DNA from: Yponomeuta sedellus
Lineage: Eukaryota > Arthropoda > Insecta > Lepidoptera > Yponomeutidae
Length of the DNA: 64,000 nt
Reading direction: 5' to 3'
Assembly: GCA_934045075.1 (NCBI GenBank)
Contig: OW203747.1
Location: forward strand, 13,049,894-13,113,893
This document shows positions 22,101 to 30,868 of this stretch, one piece after another. How positions within the stretch are numbered: the stretch's first letter is position 1; each line of letters begins with the position of its first letter. The notes beneath the pieces were generated by a model, which did no database searches, was not told where the DNA came from, and saw only the letters and a program-made list of their open reading frames with translations. Both the position numbers and the translations under genes were made by a program.

Positions 22101-24130
22101 TGCTCACGCCACTGGACAGGCAGCGTCGAGTCACAACTTCGAAGGAGTTTTTGGACATCTGTGGCGATAATCCTGACGATGTTTTTTCTCGCCTCGTCAC
22201 TGTCGATGAAACATGGATCCGGCAGTACGATCCGGAGTCAAAACAAGAGTCAATGCAATGGATAGCAAAGGGAGAAAAGCCGCCACGGAAATTCAAAGTG
22301 GAAAGATCGGCTTCCAAGCTCATGGCCACTGTTTTTTGGGATTGCGAAGGAATTTTGTTCATCGACTACCTTCCCAAAAATACTACAGTGAACGGAGACT
22401 ATTACGCCGTATTGTTGACAAAAGTCCGTCAAGTGGTTGTCGAGAAAAGGAGAGGCAAACTGGCGAAAGGAGTCCTGTTTTTGCAGGACAATGCGCCCGT
22501 GCACACTGCCCGAGTTGCGAGACGTGCCCTCGCCGAAACAGGATTTGAAGAAATCAACCACCCACCCTACAGTCCAGACCTGGCTCCTAGTGAATATTTC
22601 CTTTTTTCAAATTTGAAAAAGGACCTCCGAGGACGAAGATTTTCCAGTGACGAAGAAATGAAGGCGGCCGTAAACGAGCATTTTGAAGGCAAAGACGGCG
22701 AATATTTTTTTACCGGGTTAAAAGCTCTTTTAAACAAATGTAAGAAGTGTATTAAAATAGAGGGAGATTACATTGAAAAATAATTTTTTTATACATTTCT
22801 ATCAGCATTTTTAATACCTTAGGCTCAAAACTTTTCAGCCGCCCCTCGTAAGTTTAAATGCATGCCTAGTCCAGAATTTTATCATCGAAGAGAAGAATAA
22901 GTGGCATGCTTCTGTATTATCTTCGAAGCAAGCAAATAAATAAATAAAATAAACGATAACTTTTACAGTGACTTACCACGCCAACTGGCGGACCGGATTC
23001 CACGCGGACGTCAGATACGAGGGAGAGGCGCGCTACCCCGACCAGCACCCACAACACGTCCCGCACCAGCGCCCGGGTAATTTTTTTGATTGATGTGCTG
23101 TGCCGGGAATATTGCCAACATGCCCGGGTGCGAATGTACTACCAACAAATTGTTAACTCGCCCAGCACCAGTGTCCGGGTATTTTTTCGGTGCCGTAATG
23201 TTGATGTGCAGTGCCGAAAATATTATCAATTTGCCCGGGTACGAATGTAACACCAACAAATTTCTAATTCGTACATCTCCTGCACCTTTCGGTTCCGTAA
23301 TGTTGACGTGCAGTGCCGGGAATATTGCCAATATGCCGAACCACGAATGTAACGCCGACAAATTGGCAACACGTACAGCAAATGTGCCCGGGTAATATTT
23401 CGGCTTTTGATGTGCGTGCCCGGGAATATTGCCAATATAACACAAACCAAATCGTAACACATACAGCAACCAAACCCCCGGGTATTTTTATCCGATTCGT
23501 AAAACTTACGTAGGTACTAAGAATATTGCCAATATACCAACATTCTTACTGGGAAATATGGTCAACACGTTTTAGCAGTCGGGTTTTATTGCAAAATAAG
23601 TTTTTTCTTTGTCGTTTCTATAATAAAATCCCTGAAGATATATTAAGCTTGCCTGAAACGCGGTTAAAACTGTATATATAAGCACACTTTGTGCTTGCTT
23701 TGTGCCAAAGGGGCTACAATAACATTTATGTTAGGATTATTTAGATGACAATGATGTCTGGAATAAAAGCCAGAACTTACAATGCATGAGTTCTATGTTT
23801 TATAATAATCATATAAACTCTGCTAATTAAGGACTTTGAAAAGACTAACTTTAGGGTTTTTTCTAGATTCTAGATTTCTTTCTTTAATCTAATCTCATTT
23901 TCGAGACATAGTTTGAATTGTAACGTTCATCAAGCCGCAGTTTCTGCGCTACTTTGAATAAAACCTTTTCGTTTCATTCCATTTTCTAATAGGCAGCTAA
24001 CGTATTCTTTCTCTAAGGTGCCGTTGACTACAACTACAATGTGCCCAGCTTTGGGGGTTCTCTCGCCGGCTTCAGCGGCAACGGACAAACATACAAACCA
24101 AGCCATTACCAACCATCGGGATACCACTGA
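13109..24130 (+). CDS. RR-type cuticular protein gene (pro-resilin-like chitin-binding domain), 5 coding exons
   Basis: Secreted structural protein of the cuticle that should bind chitin through its RR domain. Coding exons: 13109-13123, 17747-18085, 18750-18885, 22969-23076, 24018-24130; phases 0, 0, 1, 1 agree, giving 236 aa. Order: signal peptide (residues 1-18), a Ser/Pro/Gly/Tyr-rich region with repeated GFxPxAPGF/GYAPP units (about 20-118), the RR domain (about 119-185) with YEFGYTVKD, SGNDYGRREVSDGD, GEYRVALPDGRTQIV and GFHADVRYEGEA, and a Gly/Tyr-rich tail ending QPSGYH. The SGNDYG...DGD...G.Y.V.LPDGR.QIV pattern is close to RR-2 domains of resilin-like proteins; I do not assign a name. 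Intron 3 (4.1 kb) contains a mariner and several SINEs. An ATTAAA poly(A) signal lies 38 bp after the stop. The non-coding first exon is not established. Confidence 0.85.
13255..13440 (-). repeat. SINE family J, tRNA-like head
   Basis: Minus-strand tRNA-like head (13360-13435, B box GTTCGAATCC) with a 14-bp perfect hairpin inside the body (gtgaacttcaagta / inverse). Confidence 0.6.
13885..14140 (-). repeat. SINE-C, 3' part missing
   Basis: The 5S-like head is at the right, read leftwards (14065-14135). The body runs left to about 13885 and the 3' tail is missing. Confidence 0.7.
14200..15200. other. Intron 1 of the cuticle gene, no gene seen
   Basis: AT-rich with homopolymer runs. A possible LINE 3' end lies near 15080-15125 ('gctttccatcaggcgtgact'). 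Confidence 0.5.
15215..15300 (-). repeat. LINE family F 3' end
   Basis: 'aggctatactagtccactgc ... gcgccctgacttcagcttgc' on the minus strand. Confidence 0.6.
15685..15780 (+). repeat. SINE-C 3' tail
   Basis: Tail shows how the 3' end degenerates: 'gggttgatatcgatatcgat' followed by ATCG repeats. Confidence 0.6.
16260..17010. other. Intron 1, no gene seen
   Basis: AT-rich; no repeat family of this window was recognised here and no exon-like signal was found. Confidence 0.4.
17017..17308. repeat. SINE-A pair as an 85-bp perfect inverted repeat
   Basis: Arms 17017-17101 and 17224-17308 are exact inverse copies of the SINE-A 3' part, separated by 122 bp that hold a minus-strand tRNA-like core. 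Confidence 0.85.
17310..17575 (+). repeat. SINE-A, full length
   Basis: Left part 'gtgggtacagtgatatcgtt', then 'aagtaatgcaatttgcttaa', the tRNA-like core (17462-17535) and 'tagcctctaaataggttttt'. Confidence 0.8.
17747..18085 (+). CDS. Cuticle gene, exon 2
   Basis: 339 nt from acceptor TTTCATTACAG to donor GAG|GTGAGT, phase 0 at both ends. It carries the hydrophobic core of the signal peptide (TIILALAATV) and the Pro/Gly/Tyr-rich repeats such as PAPGFAPQASGYAPPATGF. Confidence 0.85.
18355..18705 (-). repeat. SINE-C, near full length
   Basis: Tail at the left ('cccttgtatgtcctcactgc'), head at the right (18640-18700). Confidence 0.7.
18750..18885 (+). CDS. Cuticle gene, exon 3 (first part of RR domain)
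   Basis: 136 nt from acceptor TGCCTCTCAG to donor ATAG|GTGAGT, ending in phase 1. Encodes PKSYEFGYTVKDAASGNDYG and onward to LPDGRTQI, the aromatic-rich N-terminal half of the chitin-binding domain. Confidence 0.9.
19020..19258 (-). repeat. SINE family I (tRNA-like head)
   Basis: Minus-strand tRNA-like head with B box inverse GGGGATCGAAC, body 'aggtgctaactcgacgat' and an (AAAT)n tail at 19022-19043. Other copies: 34218-34385 and 46870-46985. Confidence 0.7.
19507..19830 (+). repeat. SINE-A, full length
   Basis: Complete unit: left part from 'aatcatgtgggtacagtg', tRNA-like core 19683-19757, end 'cgggttagtgcattaaaaat'. Confidence 0.8.
20098..20370 (+). repeat. SINE-A 3' part plus flank, locally duplicated
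   Basis: The segment 20105-20366 repeats 19670-19932 with few differences, at an offset of about 435 bp, so a SINE and its unique flank were duplicated together in tandem. Confidence 0.75.
20371..20795 (+). repeat. Two further SINE-A copies joined end to end
   Basis: tRNA-like cores at 20376-20450 and 20690-20765. The first copy's 'ataaaaatagtata' end runs straight into the second copy's 'atcatgtgggtacagtg' start at 20533. Confidence 0.8.
20800..21550. other. Intron 3 sequence, no gene seen
   Basis: AT-rich. A short inverted repeat (agcaacactagccagtgttgct) lies at about 21111-21132. Not recognised otherwise. Confidence 0.4.
21555..22848 (+). mobile_element. Complete mariner element, 1294 bp, TA target duplication
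   Basis: Terminal inverted repeats 21555-21585 and 22818-22848 (31 bp, 30 matching; outer bases CGAGGGGCGGCTGAAAA) are bracketed by TA at 21553-21554 and 22849-22850. Length and layout match Tc1/mariner elements. It lies in intron 3 of the cuticle gene in the same orientation. Confidence 0.95.
21743..22783 (+). CDS. mariner transposase, uninterrupted but with altered start and catalytic residue
   Basis: 346 codons without a stop, the usual mariner length. An N-terminal double HTH region (about 1-110) is followed by the linker motif WVPKML (116-121; WVPHEL in the family) and the RNase H-like catalytic core with VTVDETW (D155), LFLQDNAPVHTA (D249) and YSPDLAPSEYF. Spacing fits the mariner DD34D signature, but position 284 is Glu (GAA at 22592-22594) where family members have Asp. 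Codon 1 is TTG (21743-21745) where related copies are expected to have ATG. There is no ATG between it and the upstream in-frame stop at 21695, and the first in-frame ATG is codon 24 (21812). Probably inactive (inference). Confidence 0.92.
   Translation: MEYRAVIKFLTKKNKTPTKIFEEMSAVYGDSAPSFATVKRWTREFKHGRESLEDDPRSGRPNTAVTEENIEKVKNLVLEDRRIKMWQIAESIGISKERIGDIFHNHLYMKKVCARWVPKMLTPLDRQRRVTTSKEFLDICGDNPDDVFSRLVTVDETWIRQYDPESKQESMQWIAKGEKPPRKFKVERSASKLMATVFWDCEGILFIDYLPKNTTVNGDYYAVLLTKVRQVVVEKRRGKLAKGVLFLQDNAPVHTARVARRALAETGFEEINHPPYSPDLAPSEYFLFSNLKKDLRGRRFSSDEEMKAAVNEHFEGKDGEYFFTGLKALLNKCKKCIKIEGDYIEK
22969..23076 (+). CDS. Cuticle gene, exon 4 (second part of RR domain)
   Basis: 108 nt, phase 1 in and out, acceptor TTTTACAG, donor CCGG|GTAATT. 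Completes the RR domain: VTYHANWRTGFHADVRYEGE followed by a His/Pro/Gln-rich stretch (YPDQHPQHVPHQRPG). Confidence 0.9.
23060..23500 (+). repeat. About 105-bp tandem repeat starting at the exon 4 donor
   Basis: Four diverged units with anchors 'tgatgtgc' at 23091, 23202, 23304 and 23408, containing 'gggaatattgccaa' and 'cgaatgtaac.cc.acaaatt'. Several unit boundaries carry CCGGGTAATTT-like copies of the exon 4 end and donor. Confidence 0.8.
24018..24130 (+). CDS. Cuticle gene, last coding exon
   Basis: 113 nt, acceptor TTCTCTAAG, TGA at 24128-24130. Encodes a Gly/Tyr/Ser-rich C-terminus (DYNYNVPSFGGS, KPSHYQPSGYH). Confidence 0.85.
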
Positions 24131-24167
24131 AAATTAAATTTACAATAATCTACCTAATAAGATAAAC

Positions 24168-24173
24168 ATTAAA
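24168..24173 (+). terminator. Poly(A) signal ATTAAA of the cuticle gene
   Basis: ATTAAA 38 bp after the stop codon; the only common variant signal close to the gene end. Confidence 0.45.
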
Positions 24174-24243
24174 GAGATTATTCATTAAGTACACGCATGA
24201 GTTTCAGTAGAATTATTTTCTGTAGATGTCGCTGAATGAGGTT

Positions 24244-24470
24244 CTAAGACGGAGTTTACACGTTCAGTCTGACGTCAGTTCAGTCCGTGACCTTGTTCAC
24301 CCTCGGATTGATGCCAGACCGATGAAGCATCAAAATATTCGAATATTCATCAGTCTGGTCCATCAGTCCACTGAATAGACCTTGATCACGCTCGGATTGA
24401 TGCCAGACTGACAAAGCATCAATATATTCAAATATTCATCAATCTGGTCATCGTGTAAACTCCGTCTTAG
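24244..24470. mobile_element. MITE-O copy 1
   Basis: 227 bp with terminal inverted repeats CTAAGACGGAGTTTACACG. The interior has paired 'tcggattgatgccagac' and AT palindromes 'atattcgaatat'. Second copy at 26300-26487. Confidence 0.8.
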
Positions 24471-24559
24471 AGCGGAGGAGCGTGTGTGCCAACTCTGTCG
24501 CATAAATATTTGTCGGTTGAAGGGCGGTGGTGGAAGATTTTCGAAGTAATAGCATTGAA

Positions 24560-24905
24560 GCATTTTTCAATACAATGATATAAGCACGACAGTGGTTGAT
24601 ATTTGCTACAATTTGGTAGTCTACAAAGCACAGTACAATGTCATTCTAGGGGTATAACGCGCGCAAATTAAATAGGCAGATATCTCTTGCGAAGAAGATC
24701 GAATCGCGCAAGACGCCGAGTTCAGTAGCACGGGTTATACCATTCCAATGCGATTGGTTACTAGACTACCGATAGCGTGAATGAAACGACCATTACCGGA
24801 CTACTATGACTTTATTGAACAACTATGCATTTTGGAGACACCGCCCCTGGTCACAGGGTGCCGATAAAACAGTATTTTATTGAAAATTACACAGAAGCTG
24901 TGACA
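24560..24905 (+). repeat. Repeat R copy
   Basis: 'aagcacgaca.tggttg' to 'ttacacagaagctgtgaca'. A tandem pair of the same repeat lies at 53465-54030. Confidence 0.65.
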
Positions 24906-25555
24906 GCTGAATTTAATCTATTAGAAAAAGGGGATAATATCTCATTTAGAACTCGAAGATATTAAAAGTAAGAACGACAGAATAAAAATAAGATCGTTAG
25001 AAAACTTCAGATTTATTTGAAGAAAGTTTGAAAATAACAACTGGATCTTTTTTACAATATAACGAGATTTTATAAAGCTTATTATTATGTAACTGTACTA
25101 CTTAGGTTTAGGTCTTAAAAAAATATTAAAGAGAAATTGTTTTGTAAGTATTACTTAACTAGGCTTATTTAAAACGACACAGCTTGGTAAAAAAATTTTA
25201 ATATACTGACTCAAATAAACTTTGTACAAAAAAATAAGAGAATACTTTTGAAAGATATTAAAATTTACACTTTCAATATAATTAAGTACTTAATTCATGA
25301 AATACATTTCTGTGATCCAGGGTCGCCTTTCAGGAAACTACACCATAGTTTATTACAACAGTTCGTCCCTACTGAGGCTATGCAACGAACTGTCATAGTA
25401 AACCTTGAATTGTAGTTCTATAAAGGGCCCAGACATTCACAGATTTTTTGTGACAATGTTCAATAAAAAATATTTACTGTTAATCGTAATTAACATCCAT
25501 AAATTAAGCTACAAAACATAATATTGTATAGTAATACCCTATTTCACCAACTTTG
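24906..25555. other. Intergenic, no gene seen
   Basis: AT-rich. A possible foldback around 25318-25435 ('ggaaactacaccatagttta' against its diverged inverse) is the only structure noticed. Confidence 0.4.
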
Positions 25556-25559
25556 AAGT

Positions 25560-25830
25560 CCTAATTATGGCCCTCTTATCAGGTAAGACTCCCTAATCGT
25601 CTATAAACCTCCCTCCTTGGTCTCGAGGGGGGTCGCTCCCGATGTGGGTTTAGGGGTCCTTAGGACCAAAACCAGCCCCAAGGTGGTGTTTAGTGGGCAC
25701 TTCTTGTGAGTCCTACATTGGCAGCACGGCCGGGTCCGTGCTGTTATGCATGAGCATTCACCACCTCCCTTCCCCGTGTCCTCCGGAGGGTGCCCTTTAT
25801 AGGGCTAAAAAAAAAGTACAACTCCCATAC
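25560..25830. repeat. GC-rich island, probable retroposon fragment
   Basis: Abrupt GC-rich block ('ggtctcgaggggggtcgctc', 'gtgtcctccggagggtgccc') ending with an A-run (25808-25815). It looks like a LINE 3' end on the plus strand, but no protein similarity was recognised. Confidence 0.3.
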
Positions 25831-25850
25831 AAACGTACCGTCTGTTAGCT

Positions 25851-26049
25851 TTTATAATATACCTCGGGCTCTAGAGTAGGCTTCGGTATTCACCGAAAGC
25901 ACACGAGTGTAATACTACTTCCTGCTTCTGTATAAAGTTTTCTTCACTATTTTGAAATTAAGTGTCATATTAGTTCCGATATTTCTATTACACGAATATA
26001 TCCGATTCCATCCGTTAGTAGCCGGTATATTCGAAAAGCTAACAGACTG
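25851..26049. mobile_element. MITE-K copy
   Basis: Left end GTTAGCTTTTATAATATACC; right end is its diverged inverse ('ggtatattcgaaaagctaac'). About 200 bp. Confidence 0.8.
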
Positions 26050-26069
26050 TACTTTGGTTTTTATTTACT

Positions 26070-26132
26070 AACGATGGGATATGTTGGGCTATGTCCAGCA
26101 GTGGACTACATACTAGCCTGAAGAAGAAGAAG
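26070..26132 (+). repeat. LINE family F 3' end
   Basis: 'tatgtccagcagtggactac' followed by GAAGAA tail. Confidence 0.6.
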
Positions 26133-26259
26133 AAGATGCCAATACATTTAAAGGACACTGATATTTGATTGTAGTTAGAATTGGAAATTATGTGACCAAA
26201 AAGTTGTAGTCTCGGGAATATTTTCTATGAGAAGTCTTACGAGAATAGAATTTATATTA

Positions 26260-26520
26260 ACGGCAGAGCCACTTCAGTCTACACGTGACCACGGCAACTG
26301 TAAGACGAAGTTTACACGTTCAGTCTGACGTCAGTTCCAGATTGATGCCAGACTGATGAAGCATCAAAATATTCGAATATTCGTCAGTCTGGTTCATCAG
26401 TCCACTGAATAGATAATCAGTCTGCCGTCAGTCTATCCAGACTGATGGAATTGAATGACGACAGCATAAACGTGTAAACTCCGTCTGCCGCTGCCGAAAC
26501 GTCGGGGATAATCGCAGTGT
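26260..26520. repeat. Penelope-like terminal fragment split by MITE-O
   Basis: 'gtgaccacggcaactg' before and 'gctgccgaaacgtcgggg' after the insertion read as one 'accacggcaactgccgaaac' motif. Confidence 0.4.
26300..26487. mobile_element. MITE-O copy 2
   Basis: 188 bp with the same ends as 24244-24470 ('taagacgaagtttacacg' / inverse of 'cgtgtaaactccgtct') and a shorter interior. Confidence 0.75.
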
Positions 26521-26569
26521 GGCAAAAGAAGCAAGAAAGTGGAATTAATGCAGTAGAAATGAGGTCCTT

Positions 26570-26968
26570 GAGAAGTAGGTATGTGTGTTACTTTGAATGA
26601 AGGGATACGCAATAGTCTGATTAGAGAACGTTGTGGACTGAAAGAGGATGTAGTGACTAGAATTGAGAGAGGAATGTTGCGTTGGTTTGGATATGTGGAG
26701 AGGATGAAGGAAGAAAAATTGACGAAACAAATACATTGCTAACGTGAGTAGAAAGGCCGGTAAGGGACGTCCCAGGCGGACTTACATCGACCATACAGGG
26801 GATGTATTAGCAAAGGGAAAGATAAAAGTACCCGGAACCGGCGTGCGTGCATGAAACGACTTATGAACGTTGATGAAGCGAAGGTGATCTGTCAGGATCT
26901 TGGCAAGTGGCAGTCCCTGGCCTCGCCTACCCCTCTGGGATACAGGCGTGATGTTATGTATGTACTTT
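26570..26968 (+). pseudogene. LINE ORF2 C-terminus, family Y, decayed
   Basis: Pieced together over at least two frameshifts it shows residues typical of the C-terminal end of arthropod LINE reverse-transcriptase proteins: [56 protein letters not shown]. The same 3' end is found on the minus strand at 50595-50730, 52862-52975 and 61330-61465. Non-functional. Confidence 0.75.
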
Positions 26969-27044
26969 GATTTGATTATTGCTGACATTAATTATTAGGA
27001 ATTTCAGATAAGGATTTCCTAGTTAGTAGAACCTTATACTTAAG

Positions 27045-27095
27045 TAACGTTCTGTCACGCTCTTTGCTGAGAAATTCAAAGAGACAGCATTTAGA
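27045..27095. mobile_element. MITE-N fragment
   Basis: 'ttctgtcacgctctttgctg' and 'gaaattcaaagagacagca' only. Confidence 0.45.
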
Positions 27096-27261
27096 AACTG
27101 GCTATAAGTATTTCGTTGGTGAAATCGGGCATCTATATACAACATTTCAGTATTCCTTTAGGAGAAACTTATCGCTCAGTAAGCAGCATTTGACTAGTTT
27201 ATGCGTTATGTATACATTATTTTTGGTTACTATCAATATTCTAAAAACTCCATAAAACACC

Positions 27262-27458
27262 TTCTAAAGGAAATCCGGGTTGGTGGAGGATTGTAAGACA
27301 GTGGCGGGCTTTACTGTATGAAGTTATCAAGCCGCCCATAATGCTTCTGACATGGCTTAACTTGGCCTCCGTGGTGGAGTATGGCCTAACATTCCTGCAA
27401 TGAAGAAAGCGACCCGAGCCCCAGCAGTGGGGACATACAAGGGTTGATATCGAATAAA
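27262..27458. repeat. SINE-C, two halves in opposite orientation
   Basis: 27265-27360 reads on the minus strand and 27361-27455 on the plus strand, giving an internal switch of direction in one copy. Confidence 0.6.
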
Positions 27459-27459
27459 A

Positions 27460-27955
27460 ATAGCAAAATGTCAAGTATCACTGTGACAAATAATGTCTGA
27501 CATAAAACTGAAGTACAGTCGACCGCACATTAAGCTTTACACACGTGTACTCAACTTTAGGTACATTACGGGCGACTTTGGTACAAAATTATAAAAGTTG
27601 TGTTGCAGTCGACTGAACTAAAATAAAAGAAATGTTAAACAATCCTAAATAAGAATTATTGTAATTACAAATAATTTTTGATGAGTTTCAGCTTAGCACT
27701 TGTTTAAAAAATAATAACAATGGGTACATACCTAAAATAAAGAGATGTAAAAATGTGACATTTCATGTCAATAGTACAAAGTATTTAAAAAAAAAATTCA
27801 ATGGAAAATTGCGTTACAATAAAATTTTTAGTCGCGGTGATGTGTCACACTGTCCGATTCTACTAAGACCGTGTGAACGCGGCTTTAGCTTCGAAGCGCA
27901 ACTAAACTATTTCAGTCTATTTAAATAATAAATGTAAGGTCGGCGGCTAAAGCTC
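27460..27955. other. Intergenic, no gene seen
   Basis: AT-rich; no repeat or coding signal recognised. Confidence 0.4.
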
Positions 27956-27959
27956 ATAA

Positions 27960-28188
27960 TAGTCTGTTACCTTTTAGAATATACCTCGGCTTCTATCGGA
28001 TATAATCGGATATATTCGTGTAATTGAAATATCGAAACTAATATGACACTTAGTTTCGAAATCAAAACTAATATGACACCTAATTTTAAAATCAGAACTC
28101 GATCATCAGTACGAAAACCGGCGAAAATTGGCGAAGACCGAAGCCTACTCTGGAGCGCGAGGTATATTCTAAAAGCTAACAGACTATA
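27960..28188. mobile_element. MITE-K copy
   Basis: 'gttaccttttagaatatacc' at left, 'ggtatattctaaaagctaac' at right; the right edge abuts MITE-T. Confidence 0.8.
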
Positions 28189-28435
28189 CAGTCTATTTAT
28201 TCTTACTTGTCCAATTTAGTAAACAAGATCCTACACGTAAACTGTAACTTTTTAGTCCAAAACTGCCATATTTCCATAAATTAAGTAACTTGGAACACTC
28301 TTTTAGATAACACGCTGCCAATTTTATAAACATAGTTCATGAGTTTTCGAGAAAATGTCTAGTTTAGGCATCTAATCCCAATTTTAAGGTTAGAATCTTG
28401 TTTACTAAATTGGACAAGTAAGAATAAATAGACTG
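28189..28435. mobile_element. MITE-T: 247 bp with about 41-bp perfect terminal inverted repeats
   Basis: Starts CAGTCTATTTATTCTTACTT and ends with the exact inverse; the arms match for roughly 41 bp. TA stands immediately outside both ends (28187-28188 and 28436-28437), as for Tc1/mariner derivatives. Confidence 0.9.
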
Positions 28436-28539
28436 TACCTAATCTGTGCTCGCCATTTTCATATTTATAATTCAAAGTTGTTGCGACGCGATTATTCGAG
28501 TGATAAATCATTTTATTCATTTTCCCATTGTACTGTTTT

Positions 28540-28975
28540 TTCGCAATAGGCGTGACGACAGTATTAAATAATCAAATATTTAACTATATTAGTCAAAAGC
28601 ACATATTAAAAGGATTTAAAACACTGATTTAGTTTTATAAAAAAAATGAGATTACCAATATTTTCAATAAAATAAAAGATTCTAATACTGCTTTCAGCCA
28701 TTTTGACTGAACCACCCATCACAGCGCGTGACGTCACGCTTAAGTTAACATTGGTAAACTTCACCCGTGCTTTGTTGCGATTACTAGTCATTACGTTGTT
28801 TGTTTACTTGGGCGTGACGTCAGAATCGACCCCATGTTACTGCGAGCTGTTTTCCCACAGATTTAAAATAATTTTAGAAAAATGCCTCCAATCTTCGTTA
28901 AACTCTGGTTTCCTATTGCAATATAGTTTTTTTGGAAATAATACAAAATAACATTATGGAAGAGGATTTAAAAAT
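28540..28975 (+). repeat. Repeat U copy 1
   Basis: Shares 'gcgtgacgtcacgctta', 'aacttcacccg.gctttg', 'ggcgtgacgtca' and 'gagctgttttcccacagatt' with 58545-59270 (opposite orientation). Contains two TGACGTCA palindromes (28729, 28815). Confidence 0.65.
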
Positions 28976-30685
28976 CTCTCCTCATGCCTACTGTGTTGAA
29001 AAAGGTTGTATGTAAGTACAAACTCGTAACTACGGTAAGTAATATTCGTCTACTCGTTTGTAAACATCTTCTTACCGCCCTAGCATCATAAATAACTACC
29101 TATTACATCATTTTTAATACCTTCGAGCTCTAGGAGAGCTGTCATGAAACAAAAACATGATCTTTCACCTTTTTTTTTACTAAAGTTAAGGAACTTTTTT
29201 AAAATTGATTACTGGCTGACCTATGTTTTGTACTTGTGAAATTAAAGTAGCAATAGCACTCGCTAAGCTGAAGGAAAACATCGTATTGGAAACCTGAGTA
29301 TCTGAGGTGTTAACCTCAGCGCTTGAAATTGCCAAACCTGTTGATTTTATGTAATATTATTTACAAAAATTAATCTTAAATCGATTACTAAATAATCGAG
29401 TTTAACAACGTGATTTCAACGCCATCTTGTTTCGGTCAGTCAAAGTCTGTTAGTGCTAGGAATCAGTCGATATCGCTTCCCAGTGTCGTAAGAATAAATA
29501 ATTATTCGTTTCGTTTAAACTATCTTAGTGGTTTCTATTCAGCTCCTAACCTGAATTTCCAATAAAACCTGCTAACTGTTGTATTATGTATTTGAGTATT
29601 AGGTTGTCAAATAAATATGGTTTCTTTTGTTGTGCTTTTGTACATACAATATGGTTATCGTTATAATAACGTTATCGCACTACGAACTCAAAGGTTTATA
29701 TAACGGTTTATATTGTAATGTGTTTATATAACGGGTGTTCATTAGTTAACTCCCTTCCCGAAATTGATCCTTTATCAGCATCATTACGTATTTCTTTCAA
29801 GTAAACGTTAAATCATCGCTTAGGAGATATTGAGGTTCCAAAGTCGGATGATTTCGTCTGACTTCGGGACCTTAGTGAATTTTTTTAAGACGTTTGAGAA
29901 TTGGAAAACTATTACTACTGCTGAGAAAACTGAGAATATTTTCTAAGTGTACAAAAAAAAATGTTACCACAGGCATAACGCAAGTTAAACTTAAACCCCG
30001 TACCATAAAAGCACTAAAAGTTGCGTGTCAATTGCTGGCGCTTAAAAAAATCATAATATCATAATTCATAACTAAAAGCAACGAATTGATTTCCCAGTAA
30101 AAGAAAAATATTGTAAATAAAATGCTTGAGTGTAGCTTTTTTATCATTTGAGTTTGAGTTTTGTAGATAAAAGTTTGCAAGTTTAATTTCACACAATGGT
30201 ATAATACGTACGAGTATTAGAAAAGAGATTTTTGTTTCTGTATGAATATTGCCTTCATTCTGTCTCCTCTTTCTTTTGGTGAGATGTGGAGGGACCCTTA
30301 TCGCCCTTGCGTGAGATTTCTCCTCATAAACATATGCAAAAACAGAAGCCTGTGCCCCGGAGGGGCAGGCACACATAAAGCTTTCCCATTTACTTTAGTC
30401 AGATCACTTATAAAAATGAGGAGAACCGATGGACCCATGATACATCCCTGAGGTACTTCAGCCCGACTTTATGGCCTATGACATCAGATCAGTTTCATTC
30501 CCTGAAACTGCAGCCGTTAGCTTTTACAAATACGACAGATTGGTTTAAAGCACATCAATTCACAATACTAAATGAACGACCTGTTAAATGCAGTAACAAT
30601 AAGGGTTGAGATGTGGATGCATGGCGCTTATACACGCTGGTTCGTTGTTGTATCTGCAAAAAAACGTTCACAAATCAATTAATTA
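28976..30685. other. Intergenic, largely unrecognised
   Basis: 29250-29345 is a repeat J fragment. 29400-29600 has LTR-like features (GTCAGTCAAAG, two AATAAA) but no defined ends. The remainder is AT-rich with no coding signal. Confidence 0.4.
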
Positions 30686-30689
30686 ATTA

Positions 30690-30783
30690 CACTTTATTGC
30701 ACACGAAACAGGACATTACATCAGAAATTATACGTACAAAGGCGAGGTTATCTCTGAGAGAGCTTTCTTCCAGCAAACCTTAG
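30690..30783 (+). repeat. Retroposon tail related to repeat D
   Basis: 'acactttattgcacacgaaa' then 'gagagctttcttccagcaaa', parallel to the D copies but more diverged. Confidence 0.45.
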
Positions 30784-30868
30784 AGAGTCGGAGGGGCAGT
30801 AAAAAGCGGGTCTATGTACGTGTTTGGTACACGTACATAGACCCGCTTTTTACTGCCCCTCCGACTCT
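30784..30868. repeat. Perfect 40-bp hairpin, 5-nt loop
   Basis: Arms 30784-30823 and 30829-30868 (starting AGAGTCGGAGGGGCAGTAAA) are exact inverses around TTGGT. Confidence 0.95.

Noticed and set aside
22969..23513. Longer open frames across 23011-23513 on both strands
   Set aside because: They overlap the donor-spanning tandem repeat; exon 4 ends at 23076 by splice signals and phase.
29400..29600. LTR-like segment with GTCAGTC and AATAAA
   Set aside because: No TG...CA borders or target duplication could be defined.
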